NCBI GenBank assembly: GCA_012862575.1
Contig: BLSF01000121.1
Coordinates: 1-51,479, forward strand
Source: Parietichytrium sp. I65-24A
Taxonomy: Eukaryota; Sar; Bigyra; Thraustochytrida; Thraustochytriidae
Direction of reading: 5' to 3'
DNA length: 51,479 nucleotides
Shown one piece after another: positions 8,993 through 19,673 of the stretch. Below the pieces are notes generated by a model. It was given only the letters and a program-made list of their open reading frames with translations, did no database searches and was not told where the DNA came from. How positions within the stretch are numbered: the stretch's first letter is position 1; every line of letters starts with the position of its first letter. The position numbers and the translations under genes were made by a program.

Positions 8993-11900
8993 ATGGAGGA
9001 TCAGATCTTGCAAGCGTTGACGCATACGCTGAATCAGGATGCGACTTACCGAAAGGAGGCGGAGTTGTTTCTGGCTGGAAATGCCATGGCACAGGGCTTC
9101 CTCGCGTCGTTGCTCAAGATTGTGGTGAATGAACAGGTGCCAGCGAATGTTCGTTTGGCAGCTGCTCTTCAAATGAAGAACCTTGCAAAGCAGAATTGGA
9201 ACGTGACGGCGAAGAAGAGTGATAAGAAGAAGAAGAATTCGAGCTCCGTACGTCACTACGGGGGGACCATCGAATCCTTTCCGCTGCACGAAGAGGATAA
9301 GCATCTTGTGCGCCAAAACATTGTAGAGGCCATTGCACGATCAACAGACCGCGCAACAAGCAAAGCTCTCTCTGAGACCGTGCGGTGGATTGCAAAGTAT
9401 GACTTTCCTGCCTCCAAGACGGGTGAGAGCAAATGGAGCGAGGTGGTTGGCATGTGCATTCAGCAAATTTCTTCCCAAGAACCTGCTCGCATGTATGCTG
9501 GCGCGGTGGTGATCAACAAGGTAGCTCTATCTCTAAAGTACAGCAGCGATGATGCCTCAAAGCATGCCATGTCCGAACTGGCTGGAGCAACCTTTCCAAT
9601 GCTTCGCACTCTGGTGGAGAGCCTTCTTAGAAATAACATTCGGGAGCTTTACGCTGCAGAAGTGATCAAAACGGTGGCCAAAATTTTCGTCAAAGTCATT
9701 TACATGACTGTGCCTCACTGCCTCATGGACGAAGGCGTCATGAGGGGATGGGCAGAGCTGTTTGCCATCGTGACTGACATTGACATTCCAGACAGCCAGC
9801 TTCCTGCTCTGGACGATCTTCGGCGCACCTACCCATGGTGGAAAGCAAAATACAGGTCTCTGTTTGTCCTCGAGAAGTTTCTCTCAAAGTACATCTATCC
9901 GGCTCACCTCCCCTCCAGTGCGAGCGCTCCACTCGCACAGTGGCTGTCCAAGCCAGGAGGTATCGCCGAAACATACTGCCTCCCTCTTTGTTTGCGCCAG
10001 CTTAAGCTTGCGTTTTTGGAGAAGAGGTACTGCTCTCCTGCTGTGAAAACATTGCTTATCAACATCCTCCACGACTCATGCATGTTTTCCATTTTATACA
10101 AGAACGTCAAGCCTGAGCTGCCCTGGTTGCTAAAGGATGTTCTCATCCCGCTCCACGGATGGAGTATGTCGCAAATGGAGCTTTGGGAGAGCGACCCAGA
10201 GTCTCTTGTGTTTGAGCTCGTCGGAGTCGAACTCGATGACCCTGAGGCTGCTGAACACAACAGCTTGGACTCTGCATCCAAGCAAGCCTTCGAAATTATT
10301 TGCAGGGCTCGCACAAGAGACACGCTTCCATCTGTGCTTCAAGTGGTGGAGAATTTGGCCGGCCTCTACAAGAGTAACCCGAACGACCCAAACAATGCCC
10401 TCCAAAAGTCCATCGCTCTGGCCGTTGTGGCAAATATTTCTCATTTGATCAGAAGGCATGGAAGCTTTGACGTGGAATCATTCTTGATGAATTTTGTTGT
10501 TCCGGATATGAGCAGCAAGTTCCCATTTTTGCGATACAACGCTTGCCATTGCGCCAGGTTGTTCCTAAAGCATGACTTTCAAAACGCTAGCAATGCGAGC
10601 TTGCTTGCCCAAGAGTTTCTCAAACGGTTGTACGACGATGATCTCGTTGTGCAATCTATTGCGGCGACCTGTGTAGATGCTGTTCTCCGCGAGAGAAGCC
10701 GTGCCATGCACCAAGTGGTGCTCGAGCAGCTTGCGCCAACCATGGAGCAGCTGCTTTTCTTGGGACAGAAGCTCTCTCTCGAGGATGTGTATGACGCAAT
10801 CAAGACCTTAATCTCCAACTACCCTCTGCAAATCATTCCCTTCGCAGCGCAGCTTACAGAGAAGCTTGTTGAAGGATTCTTCAGGGCCATGTCGGATGAC
10901 GATGGCGAAGCGGACGAATACAGGGTCTCTACAGCAATGATGAGTTGCCTTAATGCGCTGGAGATGCTCGTGACGGCATTGACCATGGAGGAAAACAACG
11001 CGGGTGGCAATCAAGTTGGTAAATCCATTCTCAAGGACATCATTCCTCCAATCGTGCGATGCCTCACATACATCATAGTTGTGGGAGGCTTGGAAGGCTT
11101 TGGGCAAGAGACCCCGCTCGACATGGCAGCCATTGCCGCTGCGCGCGCCTTGTATAATGGCGAAACCCCTCCCACTGCGACCGTCGACATTGTCGACTTT
11201 TTTGAGCAGGCTCTTTTGATCATGCATATGATCACATATCAGCTCAAGCTCGTTCCTTCTGCGTTTTGGCTTTACGTCCCAATTTTCACGAGGTATTGCA
11301 TTGAAATTGAGGATCCCCCAATCCTGAAGAAGGTCCTCAACAACGTGGAGACCATGATTCATTATGACTCGGATGGCTTCTTTCAGCACCGCGTTGAAGG
11401 GCTCAACATTCCATTCAACACGTTGCAGCTTGCAAGCCACTGCTTTACCCAATTCAACGAAGACGTGAAGCAGTTCCACAAGGACATGGGGAGCGCAGAG
11501 GACGATGAGGAGGAAGAGGAAGAAGCAGGGCACCATGATCGCGAAGGGGATGTCAACTTTTTCGACTTTGCCCAGAATGCCGGCATCGATGGTGACATTG
11601 CGAGCTTTCCAGCCTTTTTGCTGTGTACGGCTTTTCAAGTGGGCAATGGTCGGATGGACCACTTCGTGGAACCGGTGGCTACGGAGATCTCCAAATCCCT
11701 TCGCCTTATTACCAAACATCCAAATGAGATTCCGGACGATCTTGTGGTAGAGTTGTGTTCGGTGATTCTCAGCGTGATTTACTACAACCCAGAGCGCGCA
11801 CTGGTTGCTTTGCAAGATAAAAACACGGAGCTCCTCATCTCGAAAATTGTGGACTACGTCGACTCATTCCGCTCCGAATGTGATCTCACCATCGGTGCGA

Positions 11901-12535
11901 TTGGTATAGCAAAGATACTTGCCGTTGCGCCTAACAACTCGCCGAGGGTGTTGAACGAAACAAGATCGCCTCTACTGTCAGCTCTCGCCATGATGGTGAA
12001 GAACCTCGACCGTGTGCGAAATGAGAATCGTGCGAAAGCAGAGGAGGCAAAGAAGGAAAGGGAAGCCCAAGCAGAGCAGGATCGCGCCGAAGGTAAAATG
12101 ATCATGCTTGAGGATCCCGATGCTCAGGAATACGAAGGAAGCCACCTCACCGTATCCGAGCGCTTCTCCCCTGTTCTCGAAAACTCTCCAGAGGATCAGA
12201 ACGCTTACGAGCCCCACCTGGATATCATTCCTAAAGAAATGGACGAGGACGAGAAGATGCGCCGCATTGTTCAAGCGGTGCACGAGGAGGATTTGGAAGA
12301 TGATGAGGATGACTACGAAGACGAGTTCGAGGACGAAGAGGACGATGCTACATTTCCTGTGCAATCGCTCGATGAGCTCGTTGTTGTGTACCAAACGATC
12401 AATTCTGCAGGCCCAGAAGCCAAAGCCGAATTTGAGAGGGCAATGTCTGAGTTGCAGAGCTCCGACCCAGAGGCTGGGAACATCGTTTTGCAAATGTTGA
12501 ATGAAGGGCGACAGCGTTCTGGAGCAAGTGCATAA
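8993..12535 (+). CDS. importin-7/8 family nuclear transport receptor
   Basis: This is a 1180-residue importin-beta superfamily receptor of the RanBP7/8 branch, with no intron. The chosen start is ATG 8993 (MEDQILQALTHTLNQD), which matches where family members begin; the upstream frame starts without ATG. Residues 1-105 form the importin-beta N-terminal (RanGTP-binding) domain, including QMKNLAKQNW, followed by HEAT-like helices to the end. A loop rich in Asp and Glu lies near residue 840-860. A long acidic tail (EDLEDDEDDYEDEFEDEED) at about 1098-1120 is typical of the family and contacts basic cargo. These receptors carry ribosomal proteins, histones and other basic cargo into the nucleus. 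Family members are usually about 1040 residues, so the extra length sits in the N-terminal basic insert and the C-terminal linkers. Confidence 0.9.
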   Translation: MEDQILQALTHTLNQDATYRKEAELFLAGNAMAQGFLASLLKIVVNEQVPANVRLAAALQMKNLAKQNWNVTAKKSDKKKKNSSSVRHYGGTIESFPLHEEDKHLVRQNIVEAIARSTDRATSKALSETVRWIAKYDFPASKTGESKWSEVVGMCIQQISSQEPARMYAGAVVINKVALSLKYSSDDASKHAMSELAGATFPMLRTLVESLLRNNIRELYAAEVIKTVAKIFVKVIYMTVPHCLMDEGVMRGWAELFAIVTDIDIPDSQLPALDDLRRTYPWWKAKYRSLFVLEKFLSKYIYPAHLPSSASAPLAQWLSKPGGIAETYCLPLCLRQLKLAFLEKRYCSPAVKTLLINILHDSCMFSILYKNVKPELPWLLKDVLIPLHGWSMSQMELWESDPESLVFELVGVELDDPEAAEHNSLDSASKQAFEIICRARTRDTLPSVLQVVENLAGLYKSNPNDPNNALQKSIALAVVANISHLIRRHGSFDVESFLMNFVVPDMSSKFPFLRYNACHCARLFLKHDFQNASNASLLAQEFLKRLYDDDLVVQSIAATCVDAVLRERSRAMHQVVLEQLAPTMEQLLFLGQKLSLEDVYDAIKTLISNYPLQIIPFAAQLTEKLVEGFFRAMSDDDGEADEYRVSTAMMSCLNALEMLVTALTMEENNAGGNQVGKSILKDIIPPIVRCLTYIIVVGGLEGFGQETPLDMAAIAAARALYNGETPPTATVDIVDFFEQALLIMHMITYQLKLVPSAFWLYVPIFTRYCIEIEDPPILKKVLNNVETMIHYDSDGFFQHRVEGLNIPFNTLQLASHCFTQFNEDVKQFHKDMGSAEDDEEEEEEAGHHDREGDVNFFDFAQNAGIDGDIASFPAFLLCTAFQVGNGRMDHFVEPVATEISKSLRLITKHPNEIPDDLVVELCSVILSVIYYNPERALVALQDKNTELLISKIVDYVDSFRSECDLTIGAIGIAKILAVAPNNSPRVLNETRSPLLSALAMMVKNLDRVRNENRAKAEEAKKEREAQAEQDRAEGKMIMLEDPDAQEYEGSHLTVSERFSPVLENSPEDQNAYEPHLDIIPKEMDEDEKMRRIVQAVHEEDLEDDEDDYEDEFEDEEDDATFPVQSLDELVVVYQTINSAGPEAKAEFERAMSELQSSDPEAGNIVLQMLNEGRQRSGASA

Positions 12536-12895
12536 TCGTTGAACGTGCCATCATCCACCACATCTGCATCTTTGTTGTAGTTCGTTAGACGAGAAAAAAC
12601 TGCATCGTGTCTTTCTTTTTGCATTGGATTTGTAAAGTGAGATTTTCAGTTTGAGCACTTTGTTTTTAACTGTGACTGTATGTATATCAATCAAAAAAAG
12701 AAGTTCGTCATCACCCCGGCCAGGAGCACGCAGGTAAGACAAAAGAAACAGAGCTTTTTGAAAAACACTTTTCCTGAATTCTGAAAAAGTGTAGTAAAGA
12801 GAATAGAGGAACACAAAACACAATAAGGCACGGCATATTCAGAACTCAGGTTTACATGATAAGTAGTGCTAGGAAATGCAGGGCAGGTAAATGAA
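12536..12895. other. convergent 3' flanks, no gene
   Basis: AT-rich spacer between the importin stop and the transporter stop. I see no open frame with family signal. Confidence 0.6.
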
Positions 12896-14435
12896 TTACA
12901 GTAAAAGGCGACCCGGTATGATGCCGAGATCAAGCTGACTGTCCAGATCCATGTCATCCAAAATCTTGTGCGTTTGAATTGGTGGTGCAGGTTCGTCCAT
13001 CTCATCGCTCTCGCTGAAGCTCAGTAAAAACAGTCCGATGGTGACGATCACGCACGAGAGGATTTTGATTCGCAAGTTGTCGACAGCCGACTCGCGTCCG
13101 ATGCCAAACACCTTGAGAGCGATGAAAGCGAATGCAAGATTCATAGCTTGAGAAAGAGACGCTTCTGCGGCGTGCACAATACTCGCCTGGTAGTACCATG
13201 AGTAAGCGAACTGACTTGCGTAGTAGCCGAGGAGAGTGAGTGCCTGGCCGACAGAGGAGAGGATCAGGATCTTCTTGGGAATGTAGCGAATGTCCAGAAA
13301 CCTTTGCCGGAAGTATGGCAAAAAAGCGAACGTTAGTGAGAAAGAAACCACAAAGCCACACCAGGCAATGAAGAAGAACTCGAACTCGATTTCCGCTGGG
13401 GAGATTTCTCTGAATTTCTCCTTCTTCCCAGAGGTTTGCAAGCAATACGACATTGTGAGGTCATAAATTCCAATGGTAACTTCCGAGATGACCGTGTTCC
13501 GCACGAATTTTTGTGACCAGAACGCCAACGTAAACATTCTCTTGAAATTTCCCTGTTCGATTGTTCACACACGGTCAGCATCTATTTCATTTGGCACTCC
13601 AAACAAACATACGAAATAGCGTCTGCACAAAGAAACTTACATCAATTGAGGGAAGGATGCCGCCCACAACAATGATAACGTAGCACATAAGGTCCAGTGG
13701 GCGAATGAAGGTCGATCCAGTGAGAAGCGCTGGAATGGCCGATCCAAAAAGCATCCACGTCGAGGAAACTTGGATGAGAGGGTTGATGACAGTGCTTGGA
13801 GCATTATCAAAGGCCATCAGAAGGTAGAGATAGTGGATGAACATAAGAGAGCCACTGAAGGTGGCCATCCACCACTCGATGTCGTCTGACGGCGACCAAA
13901 GAAACTTGATCATTGGGGCTTCCCCGTGGTAACTCGCGTCAACAAAGGACGACGACTTGGCGTTTTGCGCGTGTACTCGCTTCAAAGCCAGTCCGTACAT
14001 GATCGTCATCGTCGTGAGGCCAGCCATGGCGCAGTCTTGAATACCGTCCAGGTGCTCGTCTTCGCACGCCTCGCTGCCATTGACCGAGCTCGATTCGATA
14101 GACGTTCTACTGGATTCCTTGCTGCCACCAGCATGAGCGTTCTCTGCGTCCACAATCGAGTCCCCGACTGGCCGCACTCTCCTAACCAGATTCTCACTCT
14201 GTTTTTCGCTTGGGCTCCAAGGTCTGTGGACCTCACTCCCATCCTCCGCATCTTTGCCCTTCAGGTCCATCCCTGCGTCCGAATCAATTTCCGACAGCTT
14301 GGTCAATTCGTAACCGTGCTCATCCTCATCTTCGTCCTCGCCGATGCACATGTCGCACAAGATATCTGCGACCCCCCAGCACAAGGCCGCGCCAAAGGTG
14401 GCCCAAAGCCAATTATTGCTATTAGTTTCGTCCAT
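12896..14435 (-). CDS. EamA-like drug/metabolite transporter, two exons
   Basis: Exon 1 is 14435-13641 and exon 2 is 13552-12896. The 88-nt intron has donor GTAAGT at 13640 and acceptor CAG ending at 13553, phase 0, joining ...GGILPSID to GNFKRMFTLAFW. The product is 483 residues with about ten hydrophobic segments. The first lies at the N-terminus (WATFGAALCWGVADIL). A hydrophilic acidic loop follows at about 32-130, and the remaining segments come in two halves, as in the DMT superfamily (EamA, SLC35). The second half carries the family-like stretch HAAEASLSQAMNLAFAFIALKVFG. Substrate is unknown; nucleotide-sugar, purine or amino-acid export are possible in this group. The gene is convergent with the importin gene. 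Confidence 0.7.
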
Positions 14436-15117
14436 TCGGGCTGTCTTTCAATCACCCAACAAACATTGACACGATACGCCGGTCGAAAACACCCACACCC
14501 ACACCTCACGGCGGGGACTGGCACTCTGAACAAGTTCGTAGTCAGCAACCAGACGGAACAACGGAACAACGATCGATTGAAACCAAATCAGCCTCTCAAT
14601 TCCTGCTTTCAATTCGCCTGAACAACCAAGATATCGACCTCCAACGCGCTCCACCCTTTATATATGTTATGACATATATATATATATCCAATCCGTCGCT
14701 GACAAAGAACAAACAACAAATAACTAATATGCGGCTCTCTTCCGACGTCCTCTGCTCCAAGCAGCTGAAGAGAAACTGCGACCGCCTCGCACTTTATTCT
14801 GCGATGTCTCCGGGATGCCACCGGCGATTCGCTATTCGCTATTAGCTATTTGCCGACGCGGACACTTTTGCTCTTTGGCTATGGACGATTACGGACCTGC
14901 ACAAGTAGGAACGAGCGTCGGCAGTATGGGTTTATAGGCTAAACAGTAGTAGTAGGAGAAGACGAAAAGAGACGACATCACGCACGGTATTTTGGGATAT
15001 TGTATGTATTTTGAGATATTCGGCCGACGATCGACTTCACTAAGTGGAGTTATTGGTGGGGGTAGATGTGGGAGAATATGGAACTGTTCTCTGTAGTTGG
15101 AAATATGGGACGATGGG
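14436..15117. other. intergenic with AT repeat
   Basis: A (TA)n tract lies at 14658-14689. This is the 5' flank of the EamA-like gene, and no gene is seen. Confidence 0.6.
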
Positions 15118-15689
15118 TTTAGGTTTGGTGTAAAGTTGCAAGAGATGAACAAACCATCGATTTGGGCACCGACTTGGAGTTTCTCTTTTTTGTGTGTTTC
15201 GAAAATGTTTCGCTGTCAATTAAATCAGTTTGGTCGGTTGTCAAATTTGTGTTCTGATGGCTCCATCGATGTTGCAAACCTCGTTCATGAATGTGGCCTG
15301 GATCTGGGAACTCTGGTCTGGCGAATGAAGGACGGTCGCGACAGGGTCCGGGTACGTGAATTGAAGACCGAGAGAATGCACGGAGGTGTTCTCTTCGAAT
15401 CCAGCTTGGAGTGGAACTGGCGGGCTTCACTTTGGGACCATTTCATGAACTCGTCGATACTTCCGAGGAAAGATGAGAGGGTTCCGGCACGCGGATTGAG
15501 GAATTACACATGTAGTGGATCGAGAGAAAGGACGTAATTTCAAGAGGCGTAAAGTAGCAGAGCAATACATTGGTTTCTACGAACTATATTTTGGAGAGCC
15601 AGTACAGGTGAGGTTAATCTGCCCCTCTTCGGAGTACGAAGGAAACAAGACAAAAAAAACCGTGAATGAGGAAGCGAAGGGCAACACTC
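15118..15689. other. RCL1 3' flank, no confident gene (copy 1)
   Basis: Frames on both strands overlap here. The minus frame covering about 15415-15250 reads somewhat protein-like (QFTYPDPVATVLHSPDQSSQ). However, a one-base indel (AAACC at 15276-15280 against AAAC in copy 2) changes its C-terminus, and its upstream exon cannot be found with confidence. I leave it unannotated. Confidence 0.5.
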
Positions 15690-16862
15690 TCAGGTAACCT
15701 TGCGAGACAAGTTCTTGTATCCCACGCCCAGGCACGAGCACAAAGTGGTCATGTTCTCCGGATCTGTCTTTAGCTTGAAGGTGACACCGAATACATCCTT
15801 CAAGAGGCGCAAATAGGATACCGAGTACGCAGAGAGCTTGCCAACTCGCACACGGGAAACATCTTCAGGGCAAAGGGTCATGAGAAGAAAAAGGAGTGGC
15901 TGATGAGTAGTGTCCACACACCCTCCCTTTTGAATCTCCTCCAGCAGCTGGTACGCCGCGTTCTCACCAACTTGCTCCGGGTCAGACACAGGCTGCACAT
16001 CTTCGTGGCCCTCTGCGAGCATCTTTGACTCGTTTACGGCAGTCGCAGGAAGGTCGTTGTCTCCCTCCTCCATTTTATCAATAAGCGACTGGCGAATCGC
16101 ATTACGCTTTGTGCCGTGAAAGCAGCTGGTGGTTGACTCACAGAAGAGAGCAATTCCGTACCCGGGCTCGGTGTGATCATCCAAATCTCGACCCTTGTAG
16201 TGATCAGTATTGATATATACATCTGGAAGGAGCTCGTTGAAGATGCCACGCACCTTGGTGGCCATTCTGTTCAAGAGCTGCGGCGACACCCGAACACCAT
16301 ACGCCACACCGCGAACCTTTCTCACAAACCCCGGATCAACCAGTTGGATCGCCTTTAGCTCCCGCACAATCGGGCACGTAAACACGACTTTCCCCTTTCC
16401 GTCAGGCGGCAAAGCGCGCTGCACAATGTTCAACTCCGGGTACCCTTCCATGCCAAACTTGGTGAGGACTCTGCTCGTCACACTCTTGAGCAAATCTACG
16501 CTGGTATCTACATCGTCGTTCGTTACTCCAGTCAACGTGAGCTGCACTGGCCTCTTTGCGAACAAACACAGCGGCAAAACTCCCTCCAAAAAGTACCCGA
16601 CACTTCTGCCCACGCATTCGTGTTCAACCTCGCCTCCCGTCACATATCCCGGACTAAATGTGAGCGTGGTTCCGGTTGCATTGATCACCACTTTCGTCCC
16701 ATTCGTCAATTTATCCACCAACTGAGCAAAGCACACCTCATACTCGGTCAATCCCGGACTTTCATCCAGTTCACGAATACGGAATATCCCGATCGGCCTG
16801 TTGCTAAGCACCGAGGACACCAACCTCGCCCTGAATAACTCCGGTCCTTCAAACTTCAACAT
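15690..16862 (-). CDS. RCL1: RCL1, RNA 3'-phosphate cyclase-like protein (copy 1)
   Basis: A 390-residue protein of the RNA 3'-terminal phosphate cyclase fold, RCL1 branch. RCL1 works in the small-subunit processome with the GTPase Bms1 during early pre-18S rRNA processing in the nucleolus, and it lacks cyclase activity. Recognisable blocks, in order, are LTNGTKVVINATGTTL, GGEVEHEC, GVTNDDVDTSVDLLK, VRGVAYGVRVSPQLLNR, INTDHYKG, GGCVDTTHQPL and LMTLCPEDVS. ATG 16862 (MLKFEGPELFRARL) is the natural start; the longer frame adds residues with no family match. Length is close to the usual 370-390. The coding sequence has no intron. Copy 2 encodes the same protein. Confidence 0.92.
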   Translation of the reverse strand: MLKFEGPELFRARLVSSVLSNRPIGIFRIRELDESPGLTEYEVCFAQLVDKLTNGTKVVINATGTTLTFSPGYVTGGEVEHECVGRSVGYFLEGVLPLCLFAKRPVQLTLTGVTNDDVDTSVDLLKSVTSRVLTKFGMEGYPELNIVQRALPPDGKGKVVFTCPIVRELKAIQLVDPGFVRKVRGVAYGVRVSPQLLNRMATKVRGIFNELLPDVYINTDHYKGRDLDDHTEPGYGIALFCESTTSCFHGTKRNAIRQSLIDKMEEGDNDLPATAVNESKMLAEGHEDVQPVSDPEQVGENAAYQLLEEIQKGGCVDTTHQPLLFLLMTLCPEDVSRVRVGKLSAYSVSYLRLLKDVFGVTFKLKTDPENMTTLCSCLGVGYKNLSRKVT

Positions 16863-17027
16863 CCTTTCAATACAACACAAACCAAAACAACACAAAACAA
16901 CGTTTCTCTGTGGCTATTTCTCACTGCTCAGCTCCGACTTGTTCGTACTTTGTGGCTATTCACAAACAAACAAACACACACAGAGACAGATATAGGTCTA
17001 GATATAGATATAGATATAGATGGAGAG
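16863..17027. other. RCL1 5' flank up to the N (copy 1)
   Basis: Upstream flank with ACAAAACAACA-type runs and a GATATA microsatellite, cut off by the N at 17028. Confidence 0.6.
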
Positions 17028-17028
17028 N
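17028..17028. other. single N: assembly join
   Basis: One undetermined base between the end of RCL1 copy 1 and the start of copy 2. The left side ends inside a microsatellite, a typical contig end. Confidence 0.85.
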
Positions 17029-18930
17029 TTTAGGTTTGGTGTAAAGTTGCAAGAGATGAACAAACCATCGATTTGGGCACCGACTTGGAGTTTGTCTTTT
17101 TTGTGTGTTTCGAAAATGTTTCGCTGTCAATTAAATCAGTTTGGTCGGTTGTCAAATTTGTGTTCTGATGGCTCCATCGATGTTGCAAACTCGTTCATGA
17201 ATGTGGCCTGGATCTGGGAACTCTGGTCTGGCGAATGAAGGACGGTCGCGACAGGGTCCGGGTACGTGAATTGAAGACCGAGAGAATGCACGGAGGTGTT
17301 CTCTTCGAATCCAGCTTGGAGTGGAACTGGCGGGCTTCACTTTGGGACCATTTCATGAACTCGTCGATACTTCCGAGGAAAGATGAGAGGGTTCCGGCAC
17401 GCGGATTGAGGAATTACACATGTAGTGGATCGAGAGAAAGGACGTAATTTCAAGAGGCGTAAAGTAGCAGAGCAATACATTGGTTTCTACGAACTATATT
17501 TTGGAGAGCCAGTACAGGTGAGGTTAATCTGCCCCTCTTCGGAGTACGAAGGAAACAAGACAAAAAAAACCGTGAATGAGGAAGCGAAGGGCAACACTCT
17601 CAGGTAACCTTGCGAGACAAGTTCTTGTATCCCACGCCCAGGCACGAGCACAAAGTGGTCATGTTCTCCGGATCTGTCTTTAGCTTGAAGGTGACACCGA
17701 ATACATCCTTCAAGAGGCGCAAATAGGATACCGAGTACGCAGAGAGCTTGCCAACTCGCACACGGGAAACATCTTCAGGGCAAAGGGTCATGAGAAGAAA
17801 AAGGAGTGGCTGATGAGTAGTGTCCACACACCCTCCCTTTTGAATCTCCTCCAGCAGCTGGTACGCCGCGTTCTCACCAACTTGCTCCGGGTCAGACACA
17901 GGCTGCACATCTTCGTGGCCCTCTGCGAGCATCTTTGACTCGTTTACGGCAGTCGCAGGAAGGTCGTTGTCTCCCTCCTCCATTTTATCAATAAGCGACT
18001 GGCGAATCGCATTACGCTTTGTGCCGTGAAAGCAGCTGGTGGTTGACTCACAGAAGAGAGCAATTCCGTACCCGGGCTCGGTGTGATCATCCAAATCTCG
18101 ACCCTTGTAGTGATCAGTATTGATATATACATCTGGAAGGAGCTCGTTGAAGATGCCACGCACCTTGGTGGCCATTCTGTTCAAGAGCTGCGGCGACACC
18201 CGAACACCATACGCCACACCGCGAACCTTTCTCACAAAGCCCGGATCAACAAGTTGGATCGCCTTTAGCTCCCGCACAATTGGGCAAGTAAACACGACTT
18301 TCCCCTTTCCGTCAGGCGGCAAAGCGCGCTGCACAATGTTCAACTCCGGGTACCCTTCCATGCCAAACTTGGTGAGGACTCTGCTCGTCACACTCTTGAG
18401 CAAATCTACGCTGGTATCTACATCGTCGTTCGTTACTCCAGTCAACGTGAGCTGCACTGGCCTCTTTGCGAACAAACACAGCGGCAAAACTCCCTCCAAA
18501 AAGTACCCGACACTTCTGCCCACGCATTCGTGTTCAACCTCGCCTCCCGTCACATATCCCGGACTAAATGTGAGCGTGGTTCCGGTTGCATTGATCACCA
18601 CTTTCGTCCCATTCGTCAATTTATCCACCAACTGAGCAAAGCACACCTCATACTCGGTCAATCCCGGACTTTCATCCAGTTCACGAATACGGAATATCCC
18701 GATCGGCCTGTTGCTAAGCACCGAGGACACCAACCTCGCCCTGAATAACTCCGGTCCTTCAAACTTCAACATCCTTTCAATACAACACAACACAACCCAA
18801 AACAACACAAAACAACGTTTCTCTGTGGTTATTTCTCACTGCTCAGCTCCGACTTGTTCGTACTTTGTGGCTATTCACAAACAAACACACACACAGACAG
18901 ACAGATATATAGATATAGATATAGATGGAG
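17029..18930. repeat. duplicated RCL1 locus, copy 2
   Basis: This is the second copy of 15118-17027, linked on the right to the Trx-NTR fusion gene. I see four base differences within the RCL1 coding region (near 18239, 18251, 18281 and 18287), all silent, plus a few differences and a one-base indel in the flanks. Confidence 0.9.
17600..18772 (-). CDS. RCL1: RCL1, RNA 3'-phosphate cyclase-like protein (copy 2)
   Basis: A 390-residue protein identical by eye to the copy at 15690-16862, with start ATG 18772. The nucleotide differences I found are synonymous (for example Leu CTG/CTT, Gly GGG/GGC, Thr ACG/ACT, Pro CCG/CCA). This is what two alleles or a very recent duplicate would look like. Because the two copies meet at an N, I expect one RCL1 locus in the real genome. 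For function see copy 1: a nucleolar pre-rRNA processing factor acting with Bms1. Confidence 0.9.
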   Translation of the reverse strand: MLKFEGPELFRARLVSSVLSNRPIGIFRIRELDESPGLTEYEVCFAQLVDKLTNGTKVVINATGTTLTFSPGYVTGGEVEHECVGRSVGYFLEGVLPLCLFAKRPVQLTLTGVTNDDVDTSVDLLKSVTSRVLTKFGMEGYPELNIVQRALPPDGKGKVVFTCPIVRELKAIQLVDPGFVRKVRGVAYGVRVSPQLLNRMATKVRGIFNELLPDVYINTDHYKGRDLDDHTEPGYGIALFCESTTSCFHGTKRNAIRQSLIDKMEEGDNDLPATAVNESKMLAEGHEDVQPVSDPEQVGENAAYQLLEEIQKGGCVDTTHQPLLFLLMTLCPEDVSRVRVGKLSAYSVSYLRLLKDVFGVTFKLKTDPENMTTLCSCLGVGYKNLSRKVT

Positions 18931-19673
18931 AGAGAGAGAATGCCCCTCGGTGCGTACGATGTGTGCGATGTGTACTCTTCTGCGATGCACGAAAGGGACC
19001 TACCCTCCAATACTCTTTGTTTCTATGTCTCTATGTTTCTATGTTTCTATGCGTTTCTTTGTGAGGGGAAATGTATGGCGAAGACCAGCGAAAGACGTTC
19101 CGCAGATGGGTAGGAGTGTGTTAATCGTGAGTAGGAGGGGGATGAGTGGGGGAGAGTTGTTCGTTTGTTCTTCGCCTGCGGAACTCATTATTTCACGTAT
19201 TTCATGTATTTCACGCGTTTGTGGCGATGATATGCGATGATGGTGAGATGATCATCGATGGTCTAAATCCTACAATGGTTCACAAATGTTCACAATGAAC
19301 GTTTTTGGATCAATAATGTGTAATTGCGTGTCTCCCTTTGCTCAACGTCTGCTGAGACATGTCCTTTCTCTACGATCGATCAGATCGACTACTTCAACAA
19401 ACATCATATTGCCATGAAATTGAGGACGAGAGGAGGTCCACGTCACTCTGGCGCCTTCGTTACGTGTATTTTACGTTGCCAGCGTGGCAACTCAGGCAAC
19501 TCTCCAATTTCTGATACATTCTGATCGTTCAGAGATGTTGACAGAGATGTTGAGAGACTACGAGAGCCTCGGTAAAAAGGCGCGAGTGGAAAAGGAAGTG
19601 TAATTCGCCGCAGTTTGAAGTAGGTGTCCGCAGCGAGTACACCTTTTGTCCTGCGAGGAGTAAGAAGGACAAA
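18773..19673. other. intergenic, microsatellites
   Basis: It holds an ACACAGACAG/GATATA run (18885-18930), TTTCTATG repeats (about 19018-19057) and no gene. RCL1 copy 2 and the Trx-NTR fusion are transcribed divergently from this space. Confidence 0.6.

Larger units (their letters stand above)
15118..17027. repeat. duplicated RCL1 locus, copy 1 (ends at N 17028)
   Basis: This matches 17029-18930 almost base for base. It begins at the base where copy 2 begins and ends at N 17028 within a GATATA repeat that copy 2 reads straight through. It is linked on the left to the EamA-like transporter. Confidence 0.9.

Noticed and set aside
10808-11815. 335-residue minus frame
   Set aside because: It is antisense to the importin-7/8 coding sequence, which has clear family identity.
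15119-15430. Possible minus-strand gene downstream of RCL1 (QFTYPDPVATVLH...)
   Set aside because: The reading is protein-like, but the start exon is not found and the C-terminus differs between copies through an indel; too weak to annotate.
15097-15537. 146-residue plus frame beside RCL1
   Set aside because: Copy 2 of the locus breaks it with a one-base indel near 15276-15280, and no family is recognised.
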